Below are positions 1 through 8,091 of a stretch of 64,000 bases of DNA, in pieces; the first letter of the stretch is position 1, and the number at the start of each line of letters is the position of its first letter. The notes under the pieces are model-generated. The model saw only the letters and a list, made by a program, of their open reading frames with translations. It did no database searches and was not told the origin of the DNA. The stretch lies in NCBI RefSeq assembly GCF_003030345.1, contig NZ_CP028158.1:7192001-7256000 (forward strand), read 5' to 3'. This DNA comes from Plantactinospora sp. BC1 (lineage in GTDB: Bacteria > Actinomycetota > Actinomycetes > Mycobacteriales > Micromonosporaceae). The translations under genes were made by a program, and so were the position numbers.

Positions 1-491
1 ATCCCGAAGTCGATCACCTTCGGGCTGCCGGGCGGCAGCAGCACGTTGCTCGGCTTGAGATCGCGGTGGATCACCCCGGCGCCGTGGATCGCGGTGAGCG
101 CGGTCGCCATCCCGATCGCGAGTCCGTAGAGGTTGCCCGGGGTGAGCGGGCCACGGTCGGCGACCACCGTGGACAGACTGGGGCCGTCGACGTACTCGAC
201 GATCAGGTAGGGCGGGTCGTGGTCGGGGTCGGCGTCGAGCACCTCGGCGGTGCAGAACGGCGGCACCTGCCGGGCCCGTTTCACCTCGCCCCGGAACCGG
301 CGCCGGAACTCGGCGTCGTGCGCCAGGTCCGGCCGGATCACCTTGACCGCGACCGTCCGCGCATCGGCCAGCCGGGCCAGGTAGACGGTGCCCATGCCGC
401 CCTCGCCGAGCCGACCGACCAGCTCGCACGGGCCGAGTTGGCGTGGATCGGTGGGCCGGAGCGGTTGTGCCCCGGAGACCTCGCCCGTCAT
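1..491 (-). CDS. Serine/threonine protein kinase, N-terminal part (runs off the window)
   Basis: The reading frame starts at ATG 489-491 behind a GGAGGG ribosome site and is still open at base 1. About 163 residues are visible, all from the N-lobe and early C-lobe of a Hanks-type kinase. The glycine-rich loop GEGGMGTVYLA is near residues 29-39, the ATP-anchoring Lys in VAVKVI is residue 50, the catalytic loop HRDLKPSN is near residue 140, and the DFG metal-binding motif sits at the very edge of the window. All catalytic elements seen are intact, so an active kinase that phosphorylates Ser/Thr is expected. Sensor and membrane parts would lie in the missing C-terminal portion, so the signal sensed cannot be stated. 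Confidence 0.93.
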   Translation of the reverse strand, partial: MTGEVSGAQPLRPTDPRQLGPCELVGRLGEGGMGTVYLARLADARTVAVKVIRPDLAHDAEFRRRFRGEVKRARQVPPFCTAEVLDADPDHDPPYLIVEYVDGPSLSTVVADRGPLTPGNLYGLAIGMATALTAIHGAGVIHRDLKPSNVLLPPGSPKVIDFG

Positions 492-633
492 CCCGACCCT
501 CCACCGCCCCGCGGACCAGCCACCCCGTCACCGGAAGTCGAGTAAGTATCACATTGGATCAGCTCCCTCGGGAGGCCGGTCGGCGCCACCGTGTGCGCGC
601 GACTCGGCGACGGGGCCTCCCCGGACAGGGCGG

Positions 634-662
634 ACGGCGCCGGGCGGGTGGCCCGGCGCCGT
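634..662 (-). terminator. GC-rich hairpin downstream of the small basic protein gene
   Basis: A perfect 12-bp stem (arms 634-645 and 651-662, 5-base loop) lies 24 bases after the stop of the minus-strand gene at 686-970. There is no U-tract, as is common for actinobacterial hairpin terminators. The rest of 492-685 shows nothing else supportable. Confidence 0.6.
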
Positions 663-685
663 TCCCGTGGATGGGTGCGGCCGGC

Positions 686-970
686 TCAGCTGCGCCGGAA
701 GGCGTACTGGCGGGACGACGCGCTGCCCCGACCACGCCCGACACCGGCCGGGCCGCCGCCGTTGCGGATCGCCGGACCCGCCTTCGGCGCCGCCGGCCGC
801 TGGCGTGCCGGGCTGTCGTCACCCGGCGACCCGGTCGGGGTGTCGTCACCCGGCAGCACGATCGGGGCGGCGAGTTCGATCGGGTCGTCCGCCGGCCGGG
901 CGACCCGGGCCGGGAAACCGCCCTTACCGGTCGAGCCGGTGGTCTTCCTGGACTTTCGTTTGGCAGGCAT
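686..970 (-). CDS. Small basic hypothetical protein (94 aa)
   Basis: Start ATG 968-970 is preceded by a strong AGGAGGAGAG ribosome site, which favours this start over an in-frame upstream one that would give 169 residues. The protein begins with a Lys/Arg cluster (MPAKRKSRK), continues with a Pro/Asp/Gly-rich disordered stretch and ends in the Arg-rich tail SSRQYAFRRS. It has no signal peptide, membrane segment or recognisable domain. The charge pattern would suit a nucleic-acid-binding or ribosome-associated peptide, but that is only inference. It stands alone, with a hairpin after its stop. Confidence 0.6.
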   Translation of the reverse strand: MPAKRKSRKTTGSTGKGGFPARVARPADDPIELAAPIVLPGDDTPTGSPGDDSPARQRPAAPKAGPAIRNGGGPAGVGRGRGSASSRQYAFRRS

Positions 971-1226
971 ACGGTGTTCTCTCCTCCTGGTCGGGACCGC
1001 CCTGCTTGCGCAGCGGCAGCGGCGCGCGGGAATGGGATCCCGGGAGTCCGTTCGCGGAGGTGTCACCGATCGGTGACGGGTCGCCGGAAAAGGCGGAACG
1101 GCACGGACGCCCGGAGCGCTCGCACCCGCGCCGCGCGGAACAGGCGGGCGGGTCGGCTCGGATGAAGGGGCATCAGTACCGCATGTCTGGACCATAGCCC
1201 GGTTCGCTCCCCGGGCGCACCTGTTT

Positions 1227-1243
1227 TTCGACTCGAAGTCGAA
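1227..1243. other. 7-bp inverted repeat in the gap upstream of the small basic protein gene
   Basis: TTCGACT-CGA-AGTCGAA, flanked by a run of five T on the plus strand. It lies between uppS (stop at 1267) and the small gene (start at 970). It could be a weak operator or structural element. It does not match the actinobacterial SOS box. The remaining 971-1266 holds nothing else that I can support. Confidence 0.3.
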
Positions 1244-1266
1244 CCGTCTTCCGCGGGCCCGCGCGG

Positions 1267-2091
1267 TCAGCCGTGTGCCGGTCCGGGCGCGACCGGGTTG
1301 GGCAGGGCACCGCCGAACCTGCGGTCCCGCTGCGCGTACAGCTCGCAGGCGTACCAGAGGTGGCGGCGGTCGAAGTCCGGCCAGAGGGTGTCCAGGTAGA
1401 CCAGTTCGGCGTACGCGCTCTGCCAGAGCAGGAAGTTGGAGATCCGCTGTTCGCCGGAGGGGCGGAGGAACATGTCGACCGGCGGCACCTCGGGGTGGTA
1501 GAGGTACCGCGAGATCATCTTTTCGTTGACCTTGCCCGGATCCACCCTGCCGGCGGCGACGTCCCGGGCGATCGCGGCGGCCGCGTCGGCGATCTCGGCC
1601 TGCCCGCCGTAGTTGACGCAGAACTGGAGGGTCAGCGTCGAGTTGCCCCGGGACATCTCCTCGGCCGTCTGCAACTCCGAGATCACGCTCTTCCAGAGCC
1701 GGCCGGCCCGCCCGGACCAGACGACCCGGACCCCCAGCTCCACCAACTGGTCCCGGCGGCGCCGGATGACGTCCCGGTTGAAGCCCATCAGGAAGCGCAC
1801 CTCGTCCGGCGAGCGCCGCCAGTTCTCCGTGGAGAAGGCGTACGCCGACAGATAGGGGATGCCGAGTTCGATCGCGCCCTCGATGGTGTCGAAGAGGGAG
1901 TACTCGCCCTGCTCGTGACCCTTGGTCCGGGGCAGTCCGCGCTGCTTGGCCCAGCGCCCGTTGCCGTCCATCACCACCGCCACGTGCTTCGGCAGCGCCT
2001 CGACCGGCAGCGCCGGGGGGCGGGCCCCGGACGGGTGCGGGGTCGGTGGCACCGGGCCCCGACGGCCCCGGTTGGTCATCGCTCGGATCAC
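1267..2091 (-). CDS. uppS: Isoprenyl transferase (polyprenyl diphosphate synthase, UppS family)
   Basis: Cis-prenyltransferase that adds isopentenyl diphosphate units to make the long-chain polyprenyl diphosphate carrier used for peptidoglycan and arabinogalactan-type precursors. The family signature is complete: the MDGNGRWA substrate loop near residue 41, FSTENW near residue 86, and [15 protein letters not shown] towards the C-terminus. The first 30 residues are a Pro/Arg-rich leader typical of actinobacterial homologues. The chosen GTG start at 2089-2091 overlaps the recO stop (GTGA) and has GAAGGAAG just upstream, so translation is probably coupled to recO. An internal ATG at 2077-2079 is the alternative. 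Total 274 residues, normal for the family. Confidence 0.96.
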   Translation of the reverse strand: MIRAMTNRGRRGPVPPTPHPSGARPPALPVEALPKHVAVVMDGNGRWAKQRGLPRTKGHEQGEYSLFDTIEGAIELGIPYLSAYAFSTENWRRSPDEVRFLMGFNRDVIRRRRDQLVELGVRVVWSGRAGRLWKSVISELQTAEEMSRGNSTLTLQFCVNYGGQAEIADAAAAIARDVAAGRVDPGKVNEKMISRYLYHPEVPPVDMFLRPSGEQRISNFLLWQSAYAELVYLDTLWPDFDRRHLWYACELYAQRDRRFGGALPNPVAPGPAHG

Positions 2092-2927
2092 TGTGCTTCC
2101 TTCGTTACGTCCGCCGGGTCGGGGCGCGGGAGGTGCCGCGCCCGCTCGGTACGCTCACCGGTCGATCCCCTGTCGACCAGCGGCAAGGAGCGTAACCCCC
2201 GCTCCAGATGCCATTGCAGGTGTGCCGCCACCAGCCCGCTGCACTCCCGGCGGTGCGGCGGCTCGGCGGCGTCCGCGGTCCGCCAGTCCCCGGAGGCGAG
2301 CGCGGCCATCAGGTCGAGGGTGGCCGGCGCCGGATGGGCGGCGCCGGGCGGCCGGCAGTCCGGGCAGACACAACCCCCGGCGGGTACGGAGAACGCGCCG
2401 TGCCGGCCCGGCGTACCGCAGACCGCGCAGGCGACCAGTGCCGGTGCCCAGCCGGCCAGCCCCATCCCGCGCAGCAGGTAGGCGTCCAGCACCAGGGTGC
2501 TGGCGTGCTCCCCGTCGGCGAGCGCGCGCAGCCCGCCCAGGGTGAGCTGGAACAGCCGCAGCGACGGCTCCCGCTCGACCGGGGTGAGCCGCTCCGCCGT
2601 CTCGGCGATCGCGCTCGCCGCCGTGTAGCGGGGATAGTCGGAGACGAACGCCTTGCCGTAGAGCGCGATCCCCTCCACCTGGCTGATCGAGTGCAGCGAG
2701 CTGCCCTGCTCGCCCTTCGGGTCGCCGGCGATCTGGAGGTCGACGTGGCCGAACGGCTCCAGCCGGGCACCGAACCGCGAGGTGGTCCGGCGTACCCCCC
2801 GGGCGACCGCCCGCAGCCGGCCGTGCCGGCGGGTCAGCAGGGTGATGATCCGGTCGGATTCGCCGAGTTTCTGCACGCGCAGCACCACCGCGTCGTCGCG
2901 GTAGAGCTGTCGGCGGTACCCGGGCAC
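2088..2927 (-). CDS. recO: DNA repair protein RecO
   Basis: RecO loads RecA onto SSB-coated DNA in the RecFOR pathway. The N-terminal OB-fold begins [19 protein letters not shown], followed by the helical domain. A four-cysteine zinc site is present as CAVC...CPDC near residues 170-195. I place the start at GTG 2925-2927, giving 279 residues; a much longer open frame continues upstream but has no family similarity and runs antisense to the lipoprotein gene. The 3' end overlaps the uppS start by four bases, so the two form an operon. The ribosome site is weak. Confidence 0.93.
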   Translation of the reverse strand: MPGYRRQLYRDDAVVLRVQKLGESDRIITLLTRRHGRLRAVARGVRRTTSRFGARLEPFGHVDLQIAGDPKGEQGSSLHSISQVEGIALYGKAFVSDYPRYTAASAIAETAERLTPVEREPSLRLFQLTLGGLRALADGEHASTLVLDAYLLRGMGLAGWAPALVACAVCGTPGRHGAFSVPAGGCVCPDCRPPGAAHPAPATLDLMAALASGDWRTADAAEPPHRRECSGLVAAHLQWHLERGLRSLPLVDRGSTGERTERARHLPRPDPADVTKEAQ

Positions 2928-3071
2928 CCGCCCATTGTTCCCTGCCGCCGGACCCCGCCGGTCGCCCGGTCCGCCGGGCGCTGCCCCGGTCGGCGACCCT
3001 GAGACGGTTCTCAGGGTCGGATCGGGGTCGGTCGGTGGCGGACCCGGATGTCCCGGGCCCCGCCGCCGCCA

Positions 3072-3077
3072 TACTCT
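3072..3077 (+). promoter_or_regulatory. Putative -10 hexamer TACTCT for a leaderless mRNA
   Basis: TACTCT ends six bases before the ATG of the DUF4097 lipoprotein gene, and no ribosome site is present in between. This spacing puts the expected transcription start on the first base of the start codon. No clear -35 was seen. Confidence 0.4.
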
Positions 3078-3083
3078 TCGGCA

Positions 3084-3869
3084 ATGCTGGTTTCCCGGAC
3101 CACCGCCCTGACCGGCGGGCTCGCCCTGGTCGCCCTGATCGGCCTCGCCGGCTGCGACGGCTTCGCCGAACAGCGCCTCACCTACGACCGGACCGAGGAC
3201 GTGAAGATCACCGAGATCGAGGTGCTCCCCGGCGCCGGAGACGTGGTGATCCGGACCGGAGCGGTGCAGAACGTCCGGATCGAGCGGGTGGTGCAGTACC
3301 GCGGCCCCGAGCCGAACGACGCCACCTACCGGATCGAGGGCACGAAGCTCGTCCTGGACACCGACTGCGGCAAGCACTGCGGGGTCTCCTACGACGTCCT
3401 CGCTCCGGCCGGGGTCGCGCTGCGCGGCGAGAACGGCTCCGGGAACGTCACCCTGACCGCGCTGACGACGGTGGACATCAAGGTCGGCTCCGGCGACATC
3501 TCGGTGACCGACGCGAGCGGCGCGGTACGCGTCGAGACCGGCTCCGGGGACATCCGGCTGAACCGGGTACCCGGCACCGTCTCGGCCCGGGCCGGCTCCG
3601 GATCGATCGAGGGACGCTCGCTGGGCGCCGGAAAGGTGAGCGCGCAGACGGGTTCCGGCGACATCTCGCTGACCCTCGTCGCCGCCGGCTCGGTCCAGGC
3701 CAGCGCGTCGAGCGGCTCGATCGACGTCACCGTACCGGCCGGCGGCTACCAGGTGACCGCGCACGCCGACTCGGGCAGTACCGACGTGCGGGTGCCGAAC
3801 GACCCGGCCGCGAAGTCCGTACTCGACATGCAGACCGGCAGCGGCGACATCACCGTCCGGTCGAACTGA
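3084..3869 (+). CDS. DUF4097-type beta-helix lipoprotein
   Basis: A 261-residue secreted lipoprotein. Residues 1-24 form a lipoprotein signal peptide ending in the lipobox LAGC, so the mature protein should be diacylated on Cys and anchored outside the membrane. The rest is a run of short beta-strand repeats with the recurring motif GSGDI (GSGDISV, GSGDIRL, GSGSIEG, GSGDISL, GSGDITV), characteristic of the DUF4097 right-handed beta-helix family. Function is unknown; relatives are thought to be structural or adhesive cell-surface proteins. The start is ATG 3084, supported by the lipobox position and a -10 hexamer six bases upstream. Its 3' end overlaps the convergent acyltransferase gene by 20 bases. 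Confidence 0.85.
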   Translation: MLVSRTTALTGGLALVALIGLAGCDGFAEQRLTYDRTEDVKITEIEVLPGAGDVVIRTGAVQNVRIERVVQYRGPEPNDATYRIEGTKLVLDTDCGKHCGVSYDVLAPAGVALRGENGSGNVTLTALTTVDIKVGSGDISVTDASGAVRVETGSGDIRLNRVPGTVSARAGSGSIEGRSLGAGKVSAQTGSGDISLTLVAAGSVQASASSGSIDVTVPAGGYQVTAHADSGSTDVRVPNDPAAKSVLDMQTGSGDITVRSN

Positions 3870-4947
3870 GCCCGGCGGGCTCGCCGGCCGGCGTACCCCG
3901 GGCCGGCTCCCTCCGGACCGCCGCCGTGGCGCCGCCGGCCGGCGCCCGGACGGTGCCGCCGGGCAGCAGGCACGGTGGACGCCGGGCCGCCACGTCCTCG
4001 ACCCAGCCGAAGAGCGCGACCGCGACCGCCACCAGCACCGCGACGGCGGCCAGCCGGGTCGCCAGGCCGAGCGCGGAGGAATGGGCGAGCCCGAGCCCGG
4101 AGAGCAGCTCGTTGACGGCGATCACGAAGGGCATGTGCCAGAGATAGACGGTCAGCGCCCGGGCGTTCAGCACGGTCACCGCCCGGCGCAGCGGCGCCCA
4201 GCGGTCGACCGGGGCGACCGCCGAGGGAGCGAAGCCGAAGACCAGCAGCACGAAGGCGACGGACCAGAGCGCGTTGCCCAGCGGTACGTCGTTCAGGTCG
4301 TAGCCGCGCGGCCCCTGGTGGCTCAGGGTCCAGGCGAGCCCGACCGCGCCGACCGGTACCGCGACGGCCAGCAGCAGCCGGCGGGACATCCGCCGCAGCA
4401 GCCCGTCGTGCTGGGCGAAGCCGAGCAGCCAGGCCCCGTAGTAGAGCCCGAAGTCGCGGAGCAGTCCCGGCGCCTCGGGATAGCCGAACTCGACGACCCC
4501 GAGCAGCAGGTACGGGGCGAGCAGCGTCGGCACCGGCCAGCGGCGGAAGAGCCAGCGGGCCAGCGGCGAGACTGCGACGAACCACAGGTAGTCCCGCAGA
4601 TACCAGACCACGCTCAGCGTCAGCGCGCCCCAGGAGTTGGCCGGCGGGTCGGCCAGCGGCAGTACCCAGAAGACCAGCCGCCAGGACGGCGCCAGGCCGG
4701 TGAGCAGCATCGCGGGTACGAAGAGCAGCGCCACCAGCCAGAGCGACGGCAGCAGTCGACGCAGCCGCCGGCCGACCGCCGCGGGACCCCAGCGGTCGAG
4801 GGAACTGGCCATCAACGCCCCGGCGAGGGCGAACATCACCGACATGGCCGGGAACGCCAGGGTGAGGAAGGCCCAACCGGTGACGTGGTAGACGACGACT
4901 CGGACGATGGCAAGACAGCGGAGCAGGTCGTAGTACCGGTTTCGCAT
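3850..4947 (-). CDS. Acyltransferase 3 family integral membrane protein
   Basis: A 365-residue polytopic membrane protein. It opens with the typical family sequence RYYDLLRCLAIVRVVVYH (the R...H signature in the first membrane segment) and has about ten hydrophobic helices. A second family hallmark, ALTVYLWHMPFV, lies near residue 280. Members transfer acyl groups, usually acetyl or succinyl, to sugars of exopolysaccharides, lipids or antibiotics on the membrane. The substrate cannot be told from sequence, and there are no sugar-biosynthesis neighbours. The start at ATG 4945-4947 is chosen by the family N-terminus; the ribosome site is weak. The C-terminal 40 residues are Pro/Arg/Ala-rich and cytoplasmic. 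Confidence 0.85.
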   Translation of the reverse strand: MRNRYYDLLRCLAIVRVVVYHVTGWAFLTLAFPAMSVMFALAGALMASSLDRWGPAAVGRRLRRLLPSLWLVALLFVPAMLLTGLAPSWRLVFWVLPLADPPANSWGALTLSVVWYLRDYLWFVAVSPLARWLFRRWPVPTLLAPYLLLGVVEFGYPEAPGLLRDFGLYYGAWLLGFAQHDGLLRRMSRRLLLAVAVPVGAVGLAWTLSHQGPRGYDLNDVPLGNALWSVAFVLLVFGFAPSAVAPVDRWAPLRRAVTVLNARALTVYLWHMPFVIAVNELLSGLGLAHSSALGLATRLAAVAVLVAVAVALFGWVEDVAARRPPCLLPGGTVRAPAGGATAAVRREPARGTPAGEPAGLSSTGR

Positions 4948-5096
4948 CAGCCTGACTTGTCGCCGGGAGGAGGGGACAGGATGCCTTCGTACCCCGCATC
5001 CCCGCCCCGACAACCGATTCCGCGCAGGTTCCGCGATGAACCCTCCGGGAATTCGCGGCGAACGGCCCGGAACCGCCGTCGGACACCCCTACCGGG

Positions 5097-5753
5097 TCAG
5101 ACCCCCAACCGTCGCCTGACCTGCTCGCGCAACTCCTCCGGCGCCTCCTCGACGGCGAGCAGCCGGTGCAGCAGCTCCGGCTCGGACATCCAGGCCCGGA
5201 ACCCCTCGGCGACCGTCACCCCGTGCTCCGGCCGGTGCGACACCGTCACCTCGTCACCCGCGCGCACCTGCCCCGGCCGCACCACCCGGAGGTACGCCCC
5301 CGGCCGGGCCGCCTGGGTGAACCGCTTCAGCCAGCGCGGCAGCCCCATCTTGACCTGGAAGGTGGCGCACGGGATCCGGCCGAACGTGGTCTGCAACACC
5401 AGCTCGGAGCCGACCTGCCACCGCTCGCCGAGAACCGCCCCGTTCACGTCGAGCCCGACCGTGGTCAGGTTCTCCCCGAAGAGGCCGCCGGGGAGCGGGC
5501 GCCCCAGTTCCGCCTCCCACCAGTCGTAGTCCTCCCGGGCGTACGCGTAGACCGCCTGGTCGTCGCCGCCGTGGTGCGCCAGGTCGAAGATCTGGTCACC
5601 GACCAGGCCGCTGCCCAGCCCGACCTTCTTCGGCCCGGGTGCCCGGACCAGTACGGGCCCGTCCACCGGGCGCTTGTTGATGCCGGTGGTCCCGACCGCC
5701 TTGGCGCTGTTCGGCTCGGGCACGGCCAGGTTGACGGAGAGGATTTTTCCCAT
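5097..5753 (-). CDS. MOSC domain-containing protein (YiiM-like)
   Basis: A 218-residue single-domain MOSC protein. These proteins bind a molybdenum-cofactor sulfur or act in detoxification of N-hydroxylated bases, as described for E. coli YiiM. Visible family features are the N-terminal strand KILSVNLAVPEP, the GLVGD and HHGGDDQAVYAY segments near residues 50-70, the GENLTT motif near residue 93 and the conserved Cys in GRIPCATFQ near residue 126. The first ATG in the alignment-supported frame (5751-5753) is used. A TAGGGT hexamer eight bases upstream may be its promoter. It is monocistronic by spacing. Confidence 0.88.
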   Translation of the reverse strand: MGKILSVNLAVPEPNSAKAVGTTGINKRPVDGPVLVRAPGPKKVGLGSGLVGDQIFDLAHHGGDDQAVYAYAREDYDWWEAELGRPLPGGLFGENLTTVGLDVNGAVLGERWQVGSELVLQTTFGRIPCATFQVKMGLPRWLKRFTQAARPGAYLRVVRPGQVRAGDEVTVSHRPEHGVTVAEGFRAWMSEPELLHRLLAVEEAPEELREQVRRRLGV

Positions 5754-5861
5754 GGATCCGCACCCTACCCAGTGCCGTCCTTCGACATGCACCGATTTCA
5801 TGCGCTCTCCGGGGGCCGGAGACGCCGCCGGTCCGGCCGCGCGGCCCCGTCACCCGTCGGG

Positions 5862-6701
5862 TCACTGCCGCTCGCCGAGCGGATAGGCACAGAACTGCGC
5901 GCCGACCAGACCGGCGGTGGCCTCCTCGCCGTCGAGCGGACGCGCCCGGTCGGCGTAGGGCTCGGCGTCGTCCTCGGGCTCGTACCCGATCTCCCGCCCC
6001 TCGGCCAGCGACCACCACCGCCGGCTGTTCCGGCTGATCCCCCAGAGCAGCCGGAAACCGGTGGCGTCCGACCGCAGGCAGGCGTCGACCAGCCGGGCAC
6101 AGTCGTCCGGGGAGATCCAGTTCTCCAGCCCGCTGATCCCGGGCGGCTCGGGGAAGCAGGCGCCGAGCCGCAGCGCGAAGACCACCATGCCGAACCGGTC
6201 GGCGTAGAGGCTGCCGAGCGACTCGACGGCCGCCTTGGACCAGCCGTAGTAGGTGTCCGGGCGGGGCGGCGCCGTCGCTGGCACCCCGTCCGGCCCGGTC
6301 GGTGCCGGTACGCCGGCCGGCTCCGGGCTGCTGCCGGCCCGGCGGTACCAGCCGGCCGCGTGGATCGACGAGGCGAGCACCACCCGGGGTACCCCGGCCA
6401 CCCGGGCCGCCTCCAGCAGGCTCTGGGTGCCCGCCACGTTCACCCGGAGCAGTTCCGCGAAGGTGTCCTCGCCGGGAATCGCCGCCAGGTGCAGTACGGC
6501 GTCGACGCCGGAACAGGCCGACGCCAGCGCCACCGGATCGTGCAGGTCGGCGCGGACGATCTCCACCGGTTCGCCGGGCGCCGCCGGAGGCTGCTCGGCG
6601 ACGTCGAGCAGCCGCAGGAACCGTTCCGGGCCGGCCAGCCGGGGCCGGAGCAGCCGTCCGATCCGCCCGGCCGCGCCGGTGACCAGTAGCCGTGCCGGCA
6701 T
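5862..6701 (-). CDS. NAD-dependent epimerase/dehydratase, uronate dehydrogenase-like
   Basis: An extended short-chain dehydrogenase of 279 residues. It has the Rossmann motif GAAGRIG at residues 8-14, an NVAGT segment, ASSIHAAGWY, and the catalytic Tyr-Lys pair in YYGWSK. The C-terminal part contains LGACFPEP, NWISPDDCARL and LLWGISRNSRRWW, which resemble bacterial uronate dehydrogenases as I recall them; those oxidise galacturonate or glucuronate to the aldarolactone. The family is clear but the exact substrate is inference. A Pro/Gly-rich insert of about 25 residues precedes the catalytic Tyr. The gene sits 35 bases downstream of era and may be read with it. Confidence 0.82.
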   Translation of the reverse strand: MPARLLVTGAAGRIGRLLRPRLAGPERFLRLLDVAEQPPAAPGEPVEIVRADLHDPVALASACSGVDAVLHLAAIPGEDTFAELLRVNVAGTQSLLEAARVAGVPRVVLASSIHAAGWYRRAGSSPEPAGVPAPTGPDGVPATAPPRPDTYYGWSKAAVESLGSLYADRFGMVVFALRLGACFPEPPGISGLENWISPDDCARLVDACLRSDATGFRLLWGISRNSRRWWSLAEGREIGYEPEDDAEPYADRARPLDGEEATAGLVGAQFCAYPLGERQ

Positions 6702-6736
6702 TCGCGCCCCCTCCCCCGACCGATCCGCGACCGGGC

Positions 6737-7699
6737 TCAGAAGCCGAGCTTGCGGAGCTGCTTCGGATCCCGCTGCCAGTCCTTGGCCACCCGGACGTGC
6801 AGGTCGAGATAGACCCGGGTGCCGAGCAGCTCCTCGATCTGCTGCCGGGCCCGGATGCCGACGTCCTTGAGCCGGCTGGCCCGGGCGCCGATCACGATCG
6901 CCTTCTGGCTGGAGCGTTCCACGTAGACGTCGGCGTAGATCTTCATCAGCCGGTCCTCGGGGATCATCTCCTCGACCACCACCGCGATCGAGTGCGGCAG
7001 CTCGTCCCGGACCCCCTCCAGGGCCGCCTCCCGGATCAGCTCGGCGACCAGGATCTGCTCCGGCTCGTCGGTGAGCATGTCGTCCGGATAGAGCTGCGGC
7101 GACGACGGCAGGTAGCCGGTCATCACGTCGACCAGGGTGTCCACCTGGTGGCCGGAGACCGCGCTGACCGGTACGACCTCGGCGAAGTCGCCCAGCTCGC
7201 TGACCGCGAGCAACTGCTCGGCCAGCCGCTTCCGGTCCACCAGGTCGGTCTTGGTGACCACCGCCAGCACCTTGGCCTTCAGCTCGGCCAGCTCGCCGGT
7301 GATGAACCGGTCGCCCCGGCCGATCGGCTCGTCCGCCGGGATGCAGAGGCCGATCACGTCGACCTCGCTCCAGGTCTGCCGGACCAGGTCGTTGAGGCGC
7401 TCGCCGAGCAGGGTACGCGGCCGGTGCAGCCCGGGGGTGTCCACGAGCACGAGCTGCGAGTCCGGCCGGTGCAGTACGGCCCGGATCACGTGCCGGGTGG
7501 TCTGCGGCTTGTTGGAGGTGATCGCGATCTTCTGCCCGACGATCGCGTTGGTCAGCGTCGACTTGCCGGCGTTCGGCCGCCCGACGAAGCAGGCGAACCC
7601 GGCCCGGTAGCCGGCCGCCTGGCCGGTCGAGCGGTGCCCTGCCGCCTGGCCGGTGGAGCGGCCGCCTGCCCGCTGGCCGGCGGAGCGGGGTGCGGTCAC
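6737..7699 (-). CDS. era: GTPase Era
   Basis: Ras-like GTPase that binds the 3' end of 16S rRNA and assists 30S subunit maturation. G1 GRPNAGKST, G2 region NKPQTTRHV, G3 DTPG and G4 TKTD are present, followed by the KH domain that ends ...QRDPKQLRKLGF. The protein is 320 residues, slightly longer than usual. The extra length is an N-terminal stretch made of nine-residue repeats (RSTGQAAGH, RSTGQAAGY) encoded by a 27-bp tandem repeat. The GTG start at 7697-7699 overlaps the stop of the upstream gene as GTGA, implying coupled translation in the phoH-ybeY-corC-cdd-era chain. Confidence 0.96.
   Translation of the reverse strand: MTAPRSAGQRAGGRSTGQAAGHRSTGQAAGYRAGFACFVGRPNAGKSTLTNAIVGQKIAITSNKPQTTRHVIRAVLHRPDSQLVLVDTPGLHRPRTLLGERLNDLVRQTWSEVDVIGLCIPADEPIGRGDRFITGELAELKAKVLAVVTKTDLVDRKRLAEQLLAVSELGDFAEVVPVSAVSGHQVDTLVDVMTGYLPSSPQLYPDDMLTDEPEQILVAELIREAALEGVRDELPHSIAVVVEEMIPEDRLMKIYADVYVERSSQKAIVIGARASRLKDVGIRARQQIEELLGTRVYLDLHVRVAKDWQRDPKQLRKLGF
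7614..7694. repeat. 27-bp tandem repeat (3 copies) forming the 5' end of era
   Basis: Units at 7614-7640, 7641-7667 and 7668-7694. The length is a multiple of three, so each copy encodes nine residues (consensus RSTGQAAGx) without breaking the frame. The array begins two bases inside the era start codon. Units 1 and 2 are closest; unit 3 has diverged. Confidence 0.85.
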
Positions 7700-8091
7700 T
7701 CCAGCACCGTGCCGAGCAGGGTGCCGTCCGGGGCGGCGACGTGGATCGGCGCGTCCGCCGCGAGGTCCCGGACGGCGGCGTGCCCGGCGCCGTCCAGCGT
7801 CGACGCCTCGGTCACCACCGCACCGGCCTCCAGCCGGGTCGCTCCGGCGGCGACCGCCGAGGCGACCGCGAGCTGCAACGCGGTGATGGTCAGCGACGGC
7901 AGCGAGACACTGGCGGCGGCGTACGTCCGGCCGTCCTGGTCGCGTACTGCCGCGCCCTCCACCGCGCCGACCCGGCCCCGGGCACCCCGGGCCAGGACCA
8001 CCAGCTTGGTGTCCTCGGCGGTCAGCTCGACCGTCGCCGACGGGGTGTGTCCACCGACCGGGGCGGTCGGTGGGGCGGACGGGTCAGGCAT
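7696..8091 (-). CDS. Cytidine-deaminase-like protein lacking the catalytic site
   Basis: A 131-residue protein lying between the corC-type gene and era, the position occupied by a conserved small protein in other actinobacteria that is often annotated as cytidine deaminase. The core ([48 protein letters not shown]) follows the deaminase fold pattern, with strand, NxxPS-like turn and helix. However, there is not a single cysteine: both the HAE/CAE zinc motif and PCxxC are absent. It is therefore unlikely to deaminate cytidine; a binding or structural role is more plausible. It overlaps corC by eight bases and era by four, so it is firmly within the operon. Confidence 0.75.
   Translation of the reverse strand: MPDPSAPPTAPVGGHTPSATVELTAEDTKLVVLARGARGRVGAVEGAAVRDQDGRTYAAASVSLPSLTITALQLAVASAVAAGATRLEAGAVVTEASTLDGAGHAAVRDLAADAPIHVAAPDGTLLGTVLE

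Noticed and set aside
1227-1243. Possible LexA/SOS box near uppS
   Set aside because: TTCGACT-CGA-AGTCGAA does not fit the actinobacterial SOS consensus CGAAC-N4-GTTCG.
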